The notes under the pieces are model-generated. The model was not told the origin of the DNA. It saw nothing but the letters and a program-made list of their open reading frames with translations, and ran no database searches. From Labilibaculum sp. DW002 (GTDB taxonomy: Bacteria > Bacteroidota > Bacteroidia > Bacteroidales > Marinifilaceae), in NCBI RefSeq assembly GCF_029029525.1, contig NZ_JAKJSC010000011.1:52307-116306 (forward strand): a DNA stretch of 64,000 nt. The letters are read 5' to 3'. Positions within the stretch are counted from its first letter, which is position 1. Every line of letters begins with the position of its first letter. Shown here piece by piece: positions 1 through 7,464 of the stretch. A program made the position numbers and the translations under genes.

Positions 1-1
1 A

Positions 2-1066
2 ATTGAATTATTAAGAAAAATAAAATTTGTACCCTTACACATGCTCTTCTGGGGAGGTGTTTGGTTGTTCTATATCTATTTTTTTGGTTTTAATTCAGCT
101 AACCAGCCTTACGTTATCTGGTTTTCGAACATCTTGGTGCCTGTTACTATCGTCACAACTTATTTTGTTATTTACTTCTTAATTCCAAACTATCTACTTA
201 AGAAAAAACATTGGTACTTTTTGCTATATGGCATATATACCCTAATTGCCTCAGCATATCTTATAACCATATCTATGTTTTTGGGATTCATGTTTAAAAC
301 GGAGTTGAATACGGATCTTATGCCTCCTTTAAGTAAAAGCCTACCATTTATTTTAATCGGTGTGTATTTAGTTGTCGCCTTAGTTTCAGCATTTAAACTC
401 TTGCGGCACAATTACGAAAGCATAGAGAGAAACAAATCTTTAGAGAATAAAATACTGGAAGCCCAACTTCAAATTAAAAATCAGGAACTGCAATATCTGA
501 AAAAACAGATTCACCCACATTTTCTTTTCAATACCCTGAATACGATTTACGGCTTTGCTTTGAAACAGTCAAAAAGCACACCCTTGATTATTTTAAAGCT
601 CTCAAACCTCTTAGACTATATCCTCTATCAAATAGAAAAACCAAAGGTTAGTTTGAAGGAAGAAGTTTTACACATTGAAGAATACATTGAATTGGAGAAA
701 ATGAGATTTCAAGATAGTTTGAAAGTGAATTTCAAATCTCAGCCCATTCCCGATACCATTCAAGTAACGCCCATGCTACTCATTCCTTTTGTAGAAAATG
801 CCTTTAAACATGGGCAAATTATTGATGGCTTTTTAAGGGTTGATGTCGAGATCTTTTTAAAGAATAACAGCTTGAATTTTTCCATTAAGAATACGATTCG
901 AAGTACCGATGAAAAGAAAAGTATAAAGGGTATAGGACTTGACAATATTCAAAAAAGATTACAATTGTTATATCAAGATCAATACCAATTAGAAATTGAA
1001 AATCAGGACCATTGGTTTTCCGTTAACCTGATGGTCAATAATTTAAACGCCTCGATAAATGACTAA
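2..1066 (+). CDS. LytS/YehU-type membrane sensor histidine kinase (5' partial)
   Basis: Sensor kinase of the LytS family, which phosphorylates or signals to a LytTR response regulator. The first in-frame ATG is at 41, but the frame is open to the window edge and the residues before it read naturally, so the gene probably starts upstream. Four hydrophobic segments fill the first ~125 residues (counting from 41). A coiled coil follows, then the His-kinase core H-P-H-F-L-F-N-T-L-N with His at about 158, and an HATPase domain with FVENAFKHG (N box) and GIGLDNIQKRL (G box). The 3' end overlaps the next gene by 8 bp, so the pair is translationally coupled. The input signal is unknown. Confidence 0.9.
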   Translation: MELLRKIKFVPLHMLFWGGVWLFYIYFFGFNSANQPYVIWFSNILVPVTIVTTYFVIYFLIPNYLLKKKHWYFLLYGIYTLIASAYLITISMFLGFMFKTELNTDLMPPLSKSLPFILIGVYLVVALVSAFKLLRHNYESIERNKSLENKILEAQLQIKNQELQYLKKQIHPHFLFNTLNTIYGFALKQSKSTPLIILKLSNLLDYILYQIEKPKVSLKEEVLHIEEYIELEKMRFQDSLKVNFKSQPIPDTIQVTPMLLIPFVENAFKHGQIIDGFLRVDVEIFLKNNSLNFSIKNTIRSTDEKKSIKGIGLDNIQKRLQLLYQDQYQLEIENQDHWFSVNLMVNNLNASIND

Positions 1067-1778
1067 ACTTATTAATTGTTTGATTGTTGATGACGAACCT
1101 GTTGCGCGTGAAATTATAGAAAATCACTTGCGGAAAATTAGTCATATTCGCGTACTGGCATCTTGTAAAAATGCCATTGAAGCTTTTAAAGAAATTAGTG
1201 CCCATCAGGTCGATCTGATTTTTTTAGATATCAATATGCCCGAAATATCAGGTTTGCTCTTTGCTAAATCCATCAATAAAAATATTAAAGTCATTTTTAC
1301 CACTGCCTATCGTGAATATGCCGTCGAAGGATTTGATTTGCAAGCCGTAGATTATTTATTAAAGCCTATCTCTTTTGATCGCCTCTTGCAGGCTGTCAAC
1401 AAATTCATGGGCGAAAGCACTCCAATACAAACAGATATATCAGCTGAAATTATCGAAGAAAAAAGTGATTTTATTTTTGTTCGCTCAGATCGTAAAATGA
1501 TAAAACTTAATTTTTCGGACGTGAACTATATTGAGAGCTTTAGTGACTACATTAAAATTCACTTGGATGATAAAACCATTCTAACACGTGAAACGATCAG
1601 TAGTATTGAAGCCAAACTTCCTCAAAATGATTTCTTAAGGATTCATCGTTCCTATATTGTTTCTTTTTCCAAGATTGAGTCATTTACAAACGAATGTATT
1701 GAGGTAAAAAACAAAACACTACCGATAAGCCGAAGTTATAAAAATGACGTAATAGCCAGACTTAGCATGAAAAATTAA
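1059..1778 (+). CDS. LytTR-family response regulator
   Basis: Cytoplasmic DNA-binding response regulator of the LytR/AlgR type, partner of the overlapping kinase. The receiver domain (residues 1-120) has the acidic pair D11-D12, phospho-acceptor D57 in the stretch FLDINMP, and the conserved lysine K102 in LLKPI. A LytTR DNA-binding domain (about 135-235) carries the typical DVNYIESFSDYIKIH and FLRIHRSYIV segments. The length of 239 residues is normal for the family. The 8-bp overlap with the kinase makes cognate pairing very likely. The target genes cannot be told from the sequence. Confidence 0.93.
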   Translation: MTKLINCLIVDDEPVAREIIENHLRKISHIRVLASCKNAIEAFKEISAHQVDLIFLDINMPEISGLLFAKSINKNIKVIFTTAYREYAVEGFDLQAVDYLLKPISFDRLLQAVNKFMGESTPIQTDISAEIIEEKSDFIFVRSDRKMIKLNFSDVNYIESFSDYIKIHLDDKTILTRETISSIEAKLPQNDFLRIHRSYIVSFSKIESFTNECIEVKNKTLPISRSYKNDVIARLSMKN

Positions 1779-1995
1779 TCTCCTTCCCTAATTATATATT
1801 GTTCTTGGTTTAAAGACGATCATGCTCAAAGTATAAACTTTTTCGGTTTACTTTTTTTGCAGTTTGTTTAGAGATATTTTTTATTCGAACTTCATGAACA
1901 AAACTTGTACGACAAATGTTCTTAGTGTAATTATATGTTTATCTTAGTTACGGAACTAAATAAGATTGTTCATTTTTTTCGTTAAAAATAATCGA

Positions 1996-2553
1996 ATGTT
2001 TAAAATCGGCAAAAGTTTAAATATTGTCATAATTAGCTTACTAATCATGAGCAATTCCTTCATCAGTTGTACAATGCAAAAATCGGTTGTTGATAAAACA
2101 GTAGTTAAAGAGTTAGATATTGAGCGGTATTTGGGCACTTGGTTCGAAATTGCTCGCTACGATCATAGTTTTGAGCGCGGACTTGTTGGCGTTAAAGCAA
2201 ATTATTCCATGCGACCTGATGGTAAAATAAAAGTAGTAAACAGCGGGTATAAAGGAAATCTTTCGGGTGAATACTCCGAAGCCATTGGTAAGGCTAAAAT
2301 TCCTGATCCTTTGAATGCTCCTGGAAAGTTGAAAGTCTCATTCTTTTGGATCTTTTATGGGGATTATTTTGTGTTCGACTTAGAGGAAAATTACAAATGG
2401 GTAGTTATTGGGAGTAGTACTGATAAATACTTGTGGATTTTGAGCCGTAAACCTCAAATGGAAAAAGAAGTATACAACGAGTTACTTGATCGATTAAAAA
2501 AACGGGGCTATGAGGTTTCTGACCTAATAAAAGTAGAGCAAAAACCTTTGTAA
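1996..2553 (+). CDS. Lipocalin (Blc-like) outer-membrane lipoprotein
   Basis: Bacterial lipocalin, a beta-barrel that binds hydrophobic ligands. The ATG at 1996 (185 aa) is preferred over a TTG at 1966, because it gives a clean lipoprotein signal peptide ending in SFIS-C with lipidated Cys25. The lipocalin signature GTWFEIARYDHSFERG starts at about residue 47, followed by the Blc-type segments KAKIPDP, KLKVSFFWIFYGDYFV and YLWILSRKP. Bacterial Blc proteins bind lysophospholipids or fatty acids, and this one probably does too. It opens a same-strand run of lipid-related genes, but about 190 bp separate it from the upstream regulator, so it likely has its own promoter. Confidence 0.9.
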   Translation: MFKIGKSLNIVIISLLIMSNSFISCTMQKSVVDKTVVKELDIERYLGTWFEIARYDHSFERGLVGVKANYSMRPDGKIKVVNSGYKGNLSGEYSEAIGKAKIPDPLNAPGKLKVSFFWIFYGDYFVFDLEENYKWVVIGSSTDKYLWILSRKPQMEKEVYNELLDRLKKRGYEVSDLIKVEQKPL

Positions 2554-2573
2554 ACAATTCAATACTTAACACT

Positions 2574-2981
2574 ATGCATATAAAAAGCATTCTCATAAGC
2601 TACCTCTTTACTTTCATCGTTTTTTTAATGATAGACCTACTATGGCTTGGCATTATTGCTAAAAACCTCTATCAAAAATACCTTGGGAATTTATTATCTG
2701 ATAAAGTAAATTGGACAGCAGCATTTATCTTTTACTTCATATATGTTGCTGGAATTTCAATTTTTGCAATTTATCCAGCAATTCAAAAAGGTTCTGCTTT
2801 TAACGCAATTTTGATGGGAGCATTATTTGGTCTTTTTACCTATGCTACTTATGACTTAACAAATTTGGCCACACTTAAGGACTGGCCAATAGCTATCGTT
2901 TTTATCGATATATTATGGGGAATAATTTTATCAGCAAGCGTTAGTTTATTAGGCTTTGTATGCTGTAAATGTATTAATTAA
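2574..2981 (+). CDS. DUF2177 family integral membrane protein
   Basis: Small protein (135 aa) with four predicted membrane helices. It matches the DUF2177 family by the N-terminal DLLWLG segment and the hallmark ATYDLTNLATLKDWP at about residues 90-105, followed by DILWG. No biochemical function is known for the family. It lies 20 bp after the lipocalin gene and 2 bp before the DAK2-DegV gene, so it is probably co-transcribed with both. Confidence 0.85.
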   Translation: MHIKSILISYLFTFIVFLMIDLLWLGIIAKNLYQKYLGNLLSDKVNWTAAFIFYFIYVAGISIFAIYPAIQKGSAFNAILMGALFGLFTYATYDLTNLATLKDWPIAIVFIDILWGIILSASVSLLGFVCCKCIN

Positions 2982-2983
2982 TA

Positions 2984-4789
2984 ATGAGCATGAGAAATAT
3001 GGAAACACCCTTTGTTAACGGAAAACTCTTGTATTATGCTTTTATTGCAGGAGGAAATCAAATATTAAGAAATCAGGTCGAAATAAATAGAATAAATATT
3101 TTTCCGGTTAACGATAAAGATACCGGAACAAATCTCGCCTCGACCGTTCGTTCGGTTATCGACAATATAAAACCTCACAAATCATATAAAACAACAGTAG
3201 GTAACATTGCTGATGCAGCATTAATAGGAGCCCGAGGGAATTCAGGTGTTATTTTTGCACAGTTTCTCTATGGTTTAAATCGGGAAACTTTGAACAAGCC
3301 TATTATTACCTTAAGAGAATTTGTTGAAAGTGTAAAGAAATCGATACCCTATATGTACGAAGCCATTGCAAATCCTGTTGAAGGAACCATGTTAACGGTT
3401 ATAAAGGAGTGGTCTGATTTTTTGGATAGTAAAAAGGATGCCATTTATGATTTTGCTAATGTTATAATTGATTCTTTCGAAGTTTTGGAAAAATCGTTGG
3501 CAGAAACGAATACAAAATTGAAGGCATTGAGCAAATCAGATTTTGTAGATGCAGGAGCAAAAGGTTTTGTATTGTTTATCGAAGGGGTTATCAGTTTTAT
3601 TAAAAACAGAAACATTCGGAACTTGGTCGTTGATTCTTCTGAAAACGTTTCACTTGTTCATATTAATAAACTAACAGAAGAAGAAATTACCTACCGTTAT
3701 TGTACCGAGGCCATCGTAAAAAATATAAAGCACAGCCAATCGGAACTTCAGAATTTTCTGAGTCATAATGGCGATTCTGTCGTTGTTGCTGGTTCGGAAA
3801 GTCTCTGTCGTATTCATGTCCATACCCATAAACCAGCCGAACTTTTTTATTATTTAAAAGAAATGGGAACCGTTACTTTCCAAAAAGTGGATGATATGGT
3901 TCGACAACAGGAAGTTATAAGTAAACGAAAATGGAATATTGCACTGGTAACCGATTCAACCTGTGATTTGTCGCAGGAATTAATTGATTATTATCAGATT
4001 AATGTGCTACCCATTAATTTGAACTTTGGCGATAGCCATTATTTGGATAAGCTTACAATTCAGCCCAGTCAGTTTTATAATATGCTGGAAACTGAAGCTG
4101 AATTTCCTCAAAGCTCGCAAATAAACGAACAAGCTTTTACAAATATATATTCGCATTTGGCTTCGCATTACGATGCTATAATTGCTGTGCATTTGAGTAG
4201 TGAGTTTAGTGGAACTTATTCGAATAGTGTGAAAGCAAGCAAACGCATTTCAAAAGAGTTTGGCAAACCGATTCATGTTATCGATTCCAAAAATTTGTCG
4301 GGAGCCTTAGGTTTACTTGTATTAAAAGCGGCTAAAAATATCGAATCCGGACAGTCTGTGGAATATATTACAAAGACCCTTAAGAAAGATGTAAACCAAT
4401 CTAAAATATTTGTAAGTGTTCACGACTTGCAATCGATGATTAGGGGAGGGAGGGTCTCTAAGCCCAAAGGGATTATAGCTCGCACTTTAGGTTTAAATCC
4501 CGTTATTTCGATGGATGAAAATGGAAAGTCGCTATTGTTTGGAAAAACCTTTAGCCAGCAAGCCAGCTTGAAAAAAATATTTAGGCATATTAAAAAAATA
4601 GGTCGGGAAAAAGCTTTATGGAACTACATTATTTTGCACGCAAACAATACTGATGGCGCCCAACTTGTGGAGGTAAAAATGTTTGAGATTACAGGAAAAT
4701 ATCCGGTATCGGTTGTCAATATTTCTCCGGTTATTGGTATGCATGCCGGTAATGGTGCCCTCGCTGTTTCCTTACTATTTAATTCTTAA
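2984..4789 (+). CDS. Fused fatty-acid kinase: FakA-type DAK2 domain plus FakB-type DegV domain
   Basis: 601-residue fusion. Residues 1-200 are a DAK2 kinase domain with the Mg-ATP loop FPVNDKDTGTN and the GARGNSGVI segment. Residues 215-315 match the FakA middle domain, including YRYCTE and the RIHVHTHKP metal/phosphoryl motif. Residues 320-600 are a genuine DegV/FakB fatty-acid-binding domain (TDSTCDLS, HLSSEFSGTY, SMIRGGRVSK). In Firmicutes, FakA and FakB are separate proteins that turn exogenous fatty acids into acyl-phosphate. Here the FakA C-terminal domain seems replaced by FakB, giving kinase and carrier in one chain. plsY, four genes downstream on the same strand, uses acyl-phosphate, which supports the assignment. 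Family membership is seen; the activity is inferred. Confidence 0.88.
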   Translation: MSMRNMETPFVNGKLLYYAFIAGGNQILRNQVEINRINIFPVNDKDTGTNLASTVRSVIDNIKPHKSYKTTVGNIADAALIGARGNSGVIFAQFLYGLNRETLNKPIITLREFVESVKKSIPYMYEAIANPVEGTMLTVIKEWSDFLDSKKDAIYDFANVIIDSFEVLEKSLAETNTKLKALSKSDFVDAGAKGFVLFIEGVISFIKNRNIRNLVVDSSENVSLVHINKLTEEEITYRYCTEAIVKNIKHSQSELQNFLSHNGDSVVVAGSESLCRIHVHTHKPAELFYYLKEMGTVTFQKVDDMVRQQEVISKRKWNIALVTDSTCDLSQELIDYYQINVLPINLNFGDSHYLDKLTIQPSQFYNMLETEAEFPQSSQINEQAFTNIYSHLASHYDAIIAVHLSSEFSGTYSNSVKASKRISKEFGKPIHVIDSKNLSGALGLLVLKAAKNIESGQSVEYITKTLKKDVNQSKIFVSVHDLQSMIRGGRVSKPKGIIARTLGLNPVISMDENGKSLLFGKTFSQQASLKKIFRHIKKIGREKALWNYIILHANNTDGAQLVEVKMFEITGKYPVSVVNISPVIGMHAGNGALAVSLLFNS

Positions 4790-4801
4790 TATTCTACGAT
4801 A

Positions 4802-5575
4802 ATGACCTTATTTCTACAAGCATCCTTAATTATTTTCGTCTTTGTAACTCTCTTATGGATTTGGAGTGTGTTTATAAAGAATGTAAGTATTATCGACATT
4901 TTTTGGGGCTTTGGCTTTGTGCTGGTTAATGCCTTTTATGTATTTAATTCGGGTGAACTAAATACCAGAAAGATATTGCTTTTAGTTTTAGTTAGTATAT
5001 GGGGGCTAAGGCTTGCCTTTTATCTTGCCTGGAGAAATATAGGAAAAGGAGAAGATTTTAGATATCAGGAATTCCGAAAAAACTATGGTCCGAAACGTTA
5101 CTGGTGGTTTAGTTTTTTCCAAACCTTTCTGCTGCAGGGAATCTTAATTATGATAGTGTCTTTACCACTTTTGGGTGTTCAATCCAGTATGACAAAGGGA
5201 GATCTTAATCTGTTGGATTATATCGGAATTGTGGTGTGGCTTATTGGTTTTGCCTTTGAAGCTGGAGGCGATTTTCAGTTGGCACGCTTTAAAAGTAATA
5301 CAGCAAATAAAGGGAAAGTCTTAAATACAGGCTTTTGGAAATACACGCGCCATCCGAATTATTTTGGTGATTCAGCAGTGTGGTGGGCCTATGCCATTTT
5401 TAGTATAGCAGCTGGTAGCTATTGGCAAATTATTGGTTCTGTTATTATGACTTTACTGATAATTAAGATATCGGGAGTGGCTTTACTCGAAAAAACATTG
5501 AATACGACTAAGCCAGAATATGAGGAATATGTTCAAAAAACAAGTTCTTTTTTACCATGGTTTCCTAAAAAATAA
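4802..5575 (+). CDS. DUF1295 / steroid 5-alpha-reductase C-terminal-like membrane protein
   Basis: 257-residue integral membrane protein with about seven hydrophobic segments. The diagnostic part is the C-terminal GFWKYTRHPNYFGD block (about residues 178-192), shared by DUF1295 proteins, steroid reductases and isoprenylcysteine methyltransferases; in those families it binds the nucleotide or SAM cofactor. DIFWGFGF near residue 35 is also typical of DUF1295. The real substrate is unknown. The gene lies 12 bp after the fused fatty-acid kinase and 6 bp before the peroxiredoxin, so it belongs to the same operon and a role in lipid chemistry is reasonable. Confidence 0.85.
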   Translation: MTLFLQASLIIFVFVTLLWIWSVFIKNVSIIDIFWGFGFVLVNAFYVFNSGELNTRKILLLVLVSIWGLRLAFYLAWRNIGKGEDFRYQEFRKNYGPKRYWWFSFFQTFLLQGILIMIVSLPLLGVQSSMTKGDLNLLDYIGIVVWLIGFAFEAGGDFQLARFKSNTANKGKVLNTGFWKYTRHPNYFGDSAVWWAYAIFSIAAGSYWQIIGSVIMTLLIIKISGVALLEKTLNTTKPEYEEYVQKTSSFLPWFPKK

Positions 5576-5581
5576 AAACTA

Positions 5582-6322
5582 ATGGACTTTGTTAGCAAAA
5601 ATATATGGTTTATACTTTTTGTACTATGGGGGCTTCCTTTAGGCTATTACAGAAGTAAGTTCCGAAAAATAGTTTATCAAACCGATAGCTGGACGATAAA
5701 TATCAAACCCGTTTTCCGGAAAGAAATTAGAGCGCTTTTTGGAAATATCTACCCAGATAATCTCAAATACAAAAAGTTTAGAAATTTCTATCTGTTTTAT
5801 CTGCTTATTTATGTGTTGCTATTTATCGCTTATTTAATTTTTGATGCAAAAACCGAAAAGATGAAAAAAATAGATGTAGGAAGTCAAGTGCCACTATTTG
5901 AATTAAAAGATCAGAGAGGTGAACTGTTTAAGATTGGTGAGGTATTGGGTAAAAAAAATCTGGTGATTTATTTCTACCCTAAAGATGATAGTCCTGGGTG
6001 TACAAAAGAAGCCTGTTCGTTTCGTGATCAATTTGAGGTATTTGCCGATGCCGATGCCATCATTATTGGAATTAGTGCCCAATCAGAGGAAAGTCATTTT
6101 GAGTTTGCTGAAAAGTATCGCTTAAATTATACCCTATTAAGTGACACAGGTAATAAAGTGCGCAAATTATTTGGCGTTCCTTCCAGTTTTTTCGGCTTAA
6201 TTCCTGGTAGAGTAACTTATGTCGTAAATAAGGAGGGAAAGATAGAGTACCTGTTTAATTCCCAAATTCAAGCCGAAAAACATGTTGATGAAGCTTTACG
6301 TATTCTTCAGGAATTAAGATGA
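5582..6322 (+). CDS. Membrane-anchored Bcp/PrxQ-type peroxiredoxin
   Basis: Thiol peroxidase that reduces hydroperoxides. Residues about 100-246 form an AhpC/TSA fold with the active site YPKDDSPGCTKEAC. Peroxidatic Cys140 and a second Cys145 have the five-residue spacing typical of atypical two-Cys PrxQ enzymes. Unusually, about 95 residues precede the domain, with hydrophobic helices near residues 8-22 and 68-86, so the enzyme is probably membrane-tethered; ordinary Bcp proteins are ~150 residues and soluble. A membrane location beside lipid genes would suit reduction of lipid peroxides (inference). The stop overlaps the plsY start by 4 bp (ATGA). Confidence 0.88.
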   Translation: MDFVSKNIWFILFVLWGLPLGYYRSKFRKIVYQTDSWTINIKPVFRKEIRALFGNIYPDNLKYKKFRNFYLFYLLIYVLLFIAYLIFDAKTEKMKKIDVGSQVPLFELKDQRGELFKIGEVLGKKNLVIYFYPKDDSPGCTKEACSFRDQFEVFADADAIIIGISAQSEESHFEFAEKYRLNYTLLSDTGNKVRKLFGVPSSFFGLIPGRVTYVVNKEGKIEYLFNSQIQAEKHVDEALRILQELR

Positions 6323-6921
6323 ATATAACGATACAACTTACTTTTATACTGTTAGGCTACCTATTGGGAGCAATCCCTTTTGGCTATATCTTAACCCGAT
6401 ACCATACGGGTGAAAATATTATGGAAAAGGGTAGTGGTAATGTGGGGTCAACCAATGTGAAAAGAATTGCAGGGAAAAAGATAGCAGTCTTGACTCAACT
6501 TTTAGATATGCTGAAAGGATTCTTACCAGTGGCTGTTTGCTTGCTTCTTACCAATAATGAAGAGATTGTTTCAGAGTTTTATATTTACTGTGTTGCATTA
6601 GCCTCCATTCTTGGTCACGATTTCAGTATCTTCTTAAAGTTCAAAGGCGGAAAGGGTGTTAACACAACTTTGGGAGCTTCGGTTTTAATTGCTCCATTTT
6701 CTGTCTTTATCTCAGGAGCCATTTATTTTATTGTGAAATGGCGATTTAAATATGTTTCGCTGGCATCTATTATTCTTAGTATAACACTACCCTTAACTGA
6801 ATTGATCATTCACGGATTAAGCTCAACATTTTATTATTTGTTAGTTTGCACAATTCTGATTGTTTTCTTGCATCGAACGAATATAGGTCGCTTGTTAGAT
6901 AGACGGGAGCTTTCACCTTAA
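6319..6921 (+). CDS. plsY: Acyl-phosphate:glycerol-3-phosphate acyltransferase
   Basis: PlsY makes lysophosphatidic acid from acyl-phosphate and glycerol-3-phosphate, the first step of phospholipid synthesis. The 200-residue multi-spanning protein shows the three PlsY motifs: an N-terminal GAIPFGYILTR, a GSGNVGSTNVKR loop, and HDFSIFLKFKGGKGVNT. It overlaps the peroxiredoxin gene by 4 bp. Its presence in one operon with a fused fatty-acid kinase links scavenging of free fatty acids to membrane lipid synthesis. Confidence 0.95.
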   Translation: MNITIQLTFILLGYLLGAIPFGYILTRYHTGENIMEKGSGNVGSTNVKRIAGKKIAVLTQLLDMLKGFLPVAVCLLLTNNEEIVSEFYIYCVALASILGHDFSIFLKFKGGKGVNTTLGASVLIAPFSVFISGAIYFIVKWRFKYVSLASIILSITLPLTELIIHGLSSTFYYLLVCTILIVFLHRTNIGRLLDRRELSP

Positions 6922-6932
6922 AAAGAACTATT

Positions 6933-7406
6933 ATGGCATTTTATCAATTTCAAAAGGAACAATTTATTAAAGCTTCCCTTGAGGATATTTGGGATTTTAT
7001 AAGTTCGCCACAGAATTTAAAGAAAATTACGCCTCCCCATATGGGCTTTGATATTCGCACACCCAATTTACCCGACAAAATATATGAGGGTATGATTATT
7101 AGCTATACGGTTCGTCCTCTTTGGGGTATTCCCACAAACTGGGTAACAGAAATAACACACATAAGGGATAAATCGTATTTTGTAGATGAACAAAGGGTTG
7201 GCCCCTATAAGATATGGCACCATCAACACATTATTATGCCTAAAGGAGATGGTGTATTAATGAAAGATATTGTGAGTTATCAGCCACCATTGGGCTGGAT
7301 AGGGAGTTTAGCTAACACTTTGTTTATTAAAGATAAATTGAACGAAATTTTTGATTTCAGGACCAAAGAACTTGAAAAGATATTTCCATCCTTAGAAACT
7401 GTTTAA
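6933..7406 (+). CDS. SRPBCC-superfamily protein
   Basis: 157-residue protein of the START-like/polyketide-cyclase fold. It begins with the usual first beta strand and helix (FIKASLEDIWDFISSPQNLKKITPP), continues through a mid-segment RPLWGIPTNWVTEI, and ends in a C-terminal helix. Such proteins bind hydrophobic ligands; the ligand is not predictable here. It lies 11 bp after plsY and is the last gene before a bidirectional terminator, so it closes the operon. Confidence 0.82.
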   Translation: MAFYQFQKEQFIKASLEDIWDFISSPQNLKKITPPHMGFDIRTPNLPDKIYEGMIISYTVRPLWGIPTNWVTEITHIRDKSYFVDEQRVGPYKIWHHQHIIMPKGDGVLMKDIVSYQPPLGWIGSLANTLFIKDKLNEIFDFRTKELEKIFPSLETV

Positions 7407-7446
7407 AAGAAAAAAGCCGCTGAGTAGAAACTCAACGGCTTTTGTA
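7405..7446. terminator. Bidirectional rho-independent terminator
   Basis: An 11-bp stem with one mismatch pairs 7415-7425 with 7430-7440 around an AGAA loop. It is flanked by an A-rich tract on the left and a T tract on the right. It sits between two convergent genes and can stop transcription from both sides. Confidence 0.88.
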
Positions 7447-7464
7447 TATCAGAAAAAAAAATTC

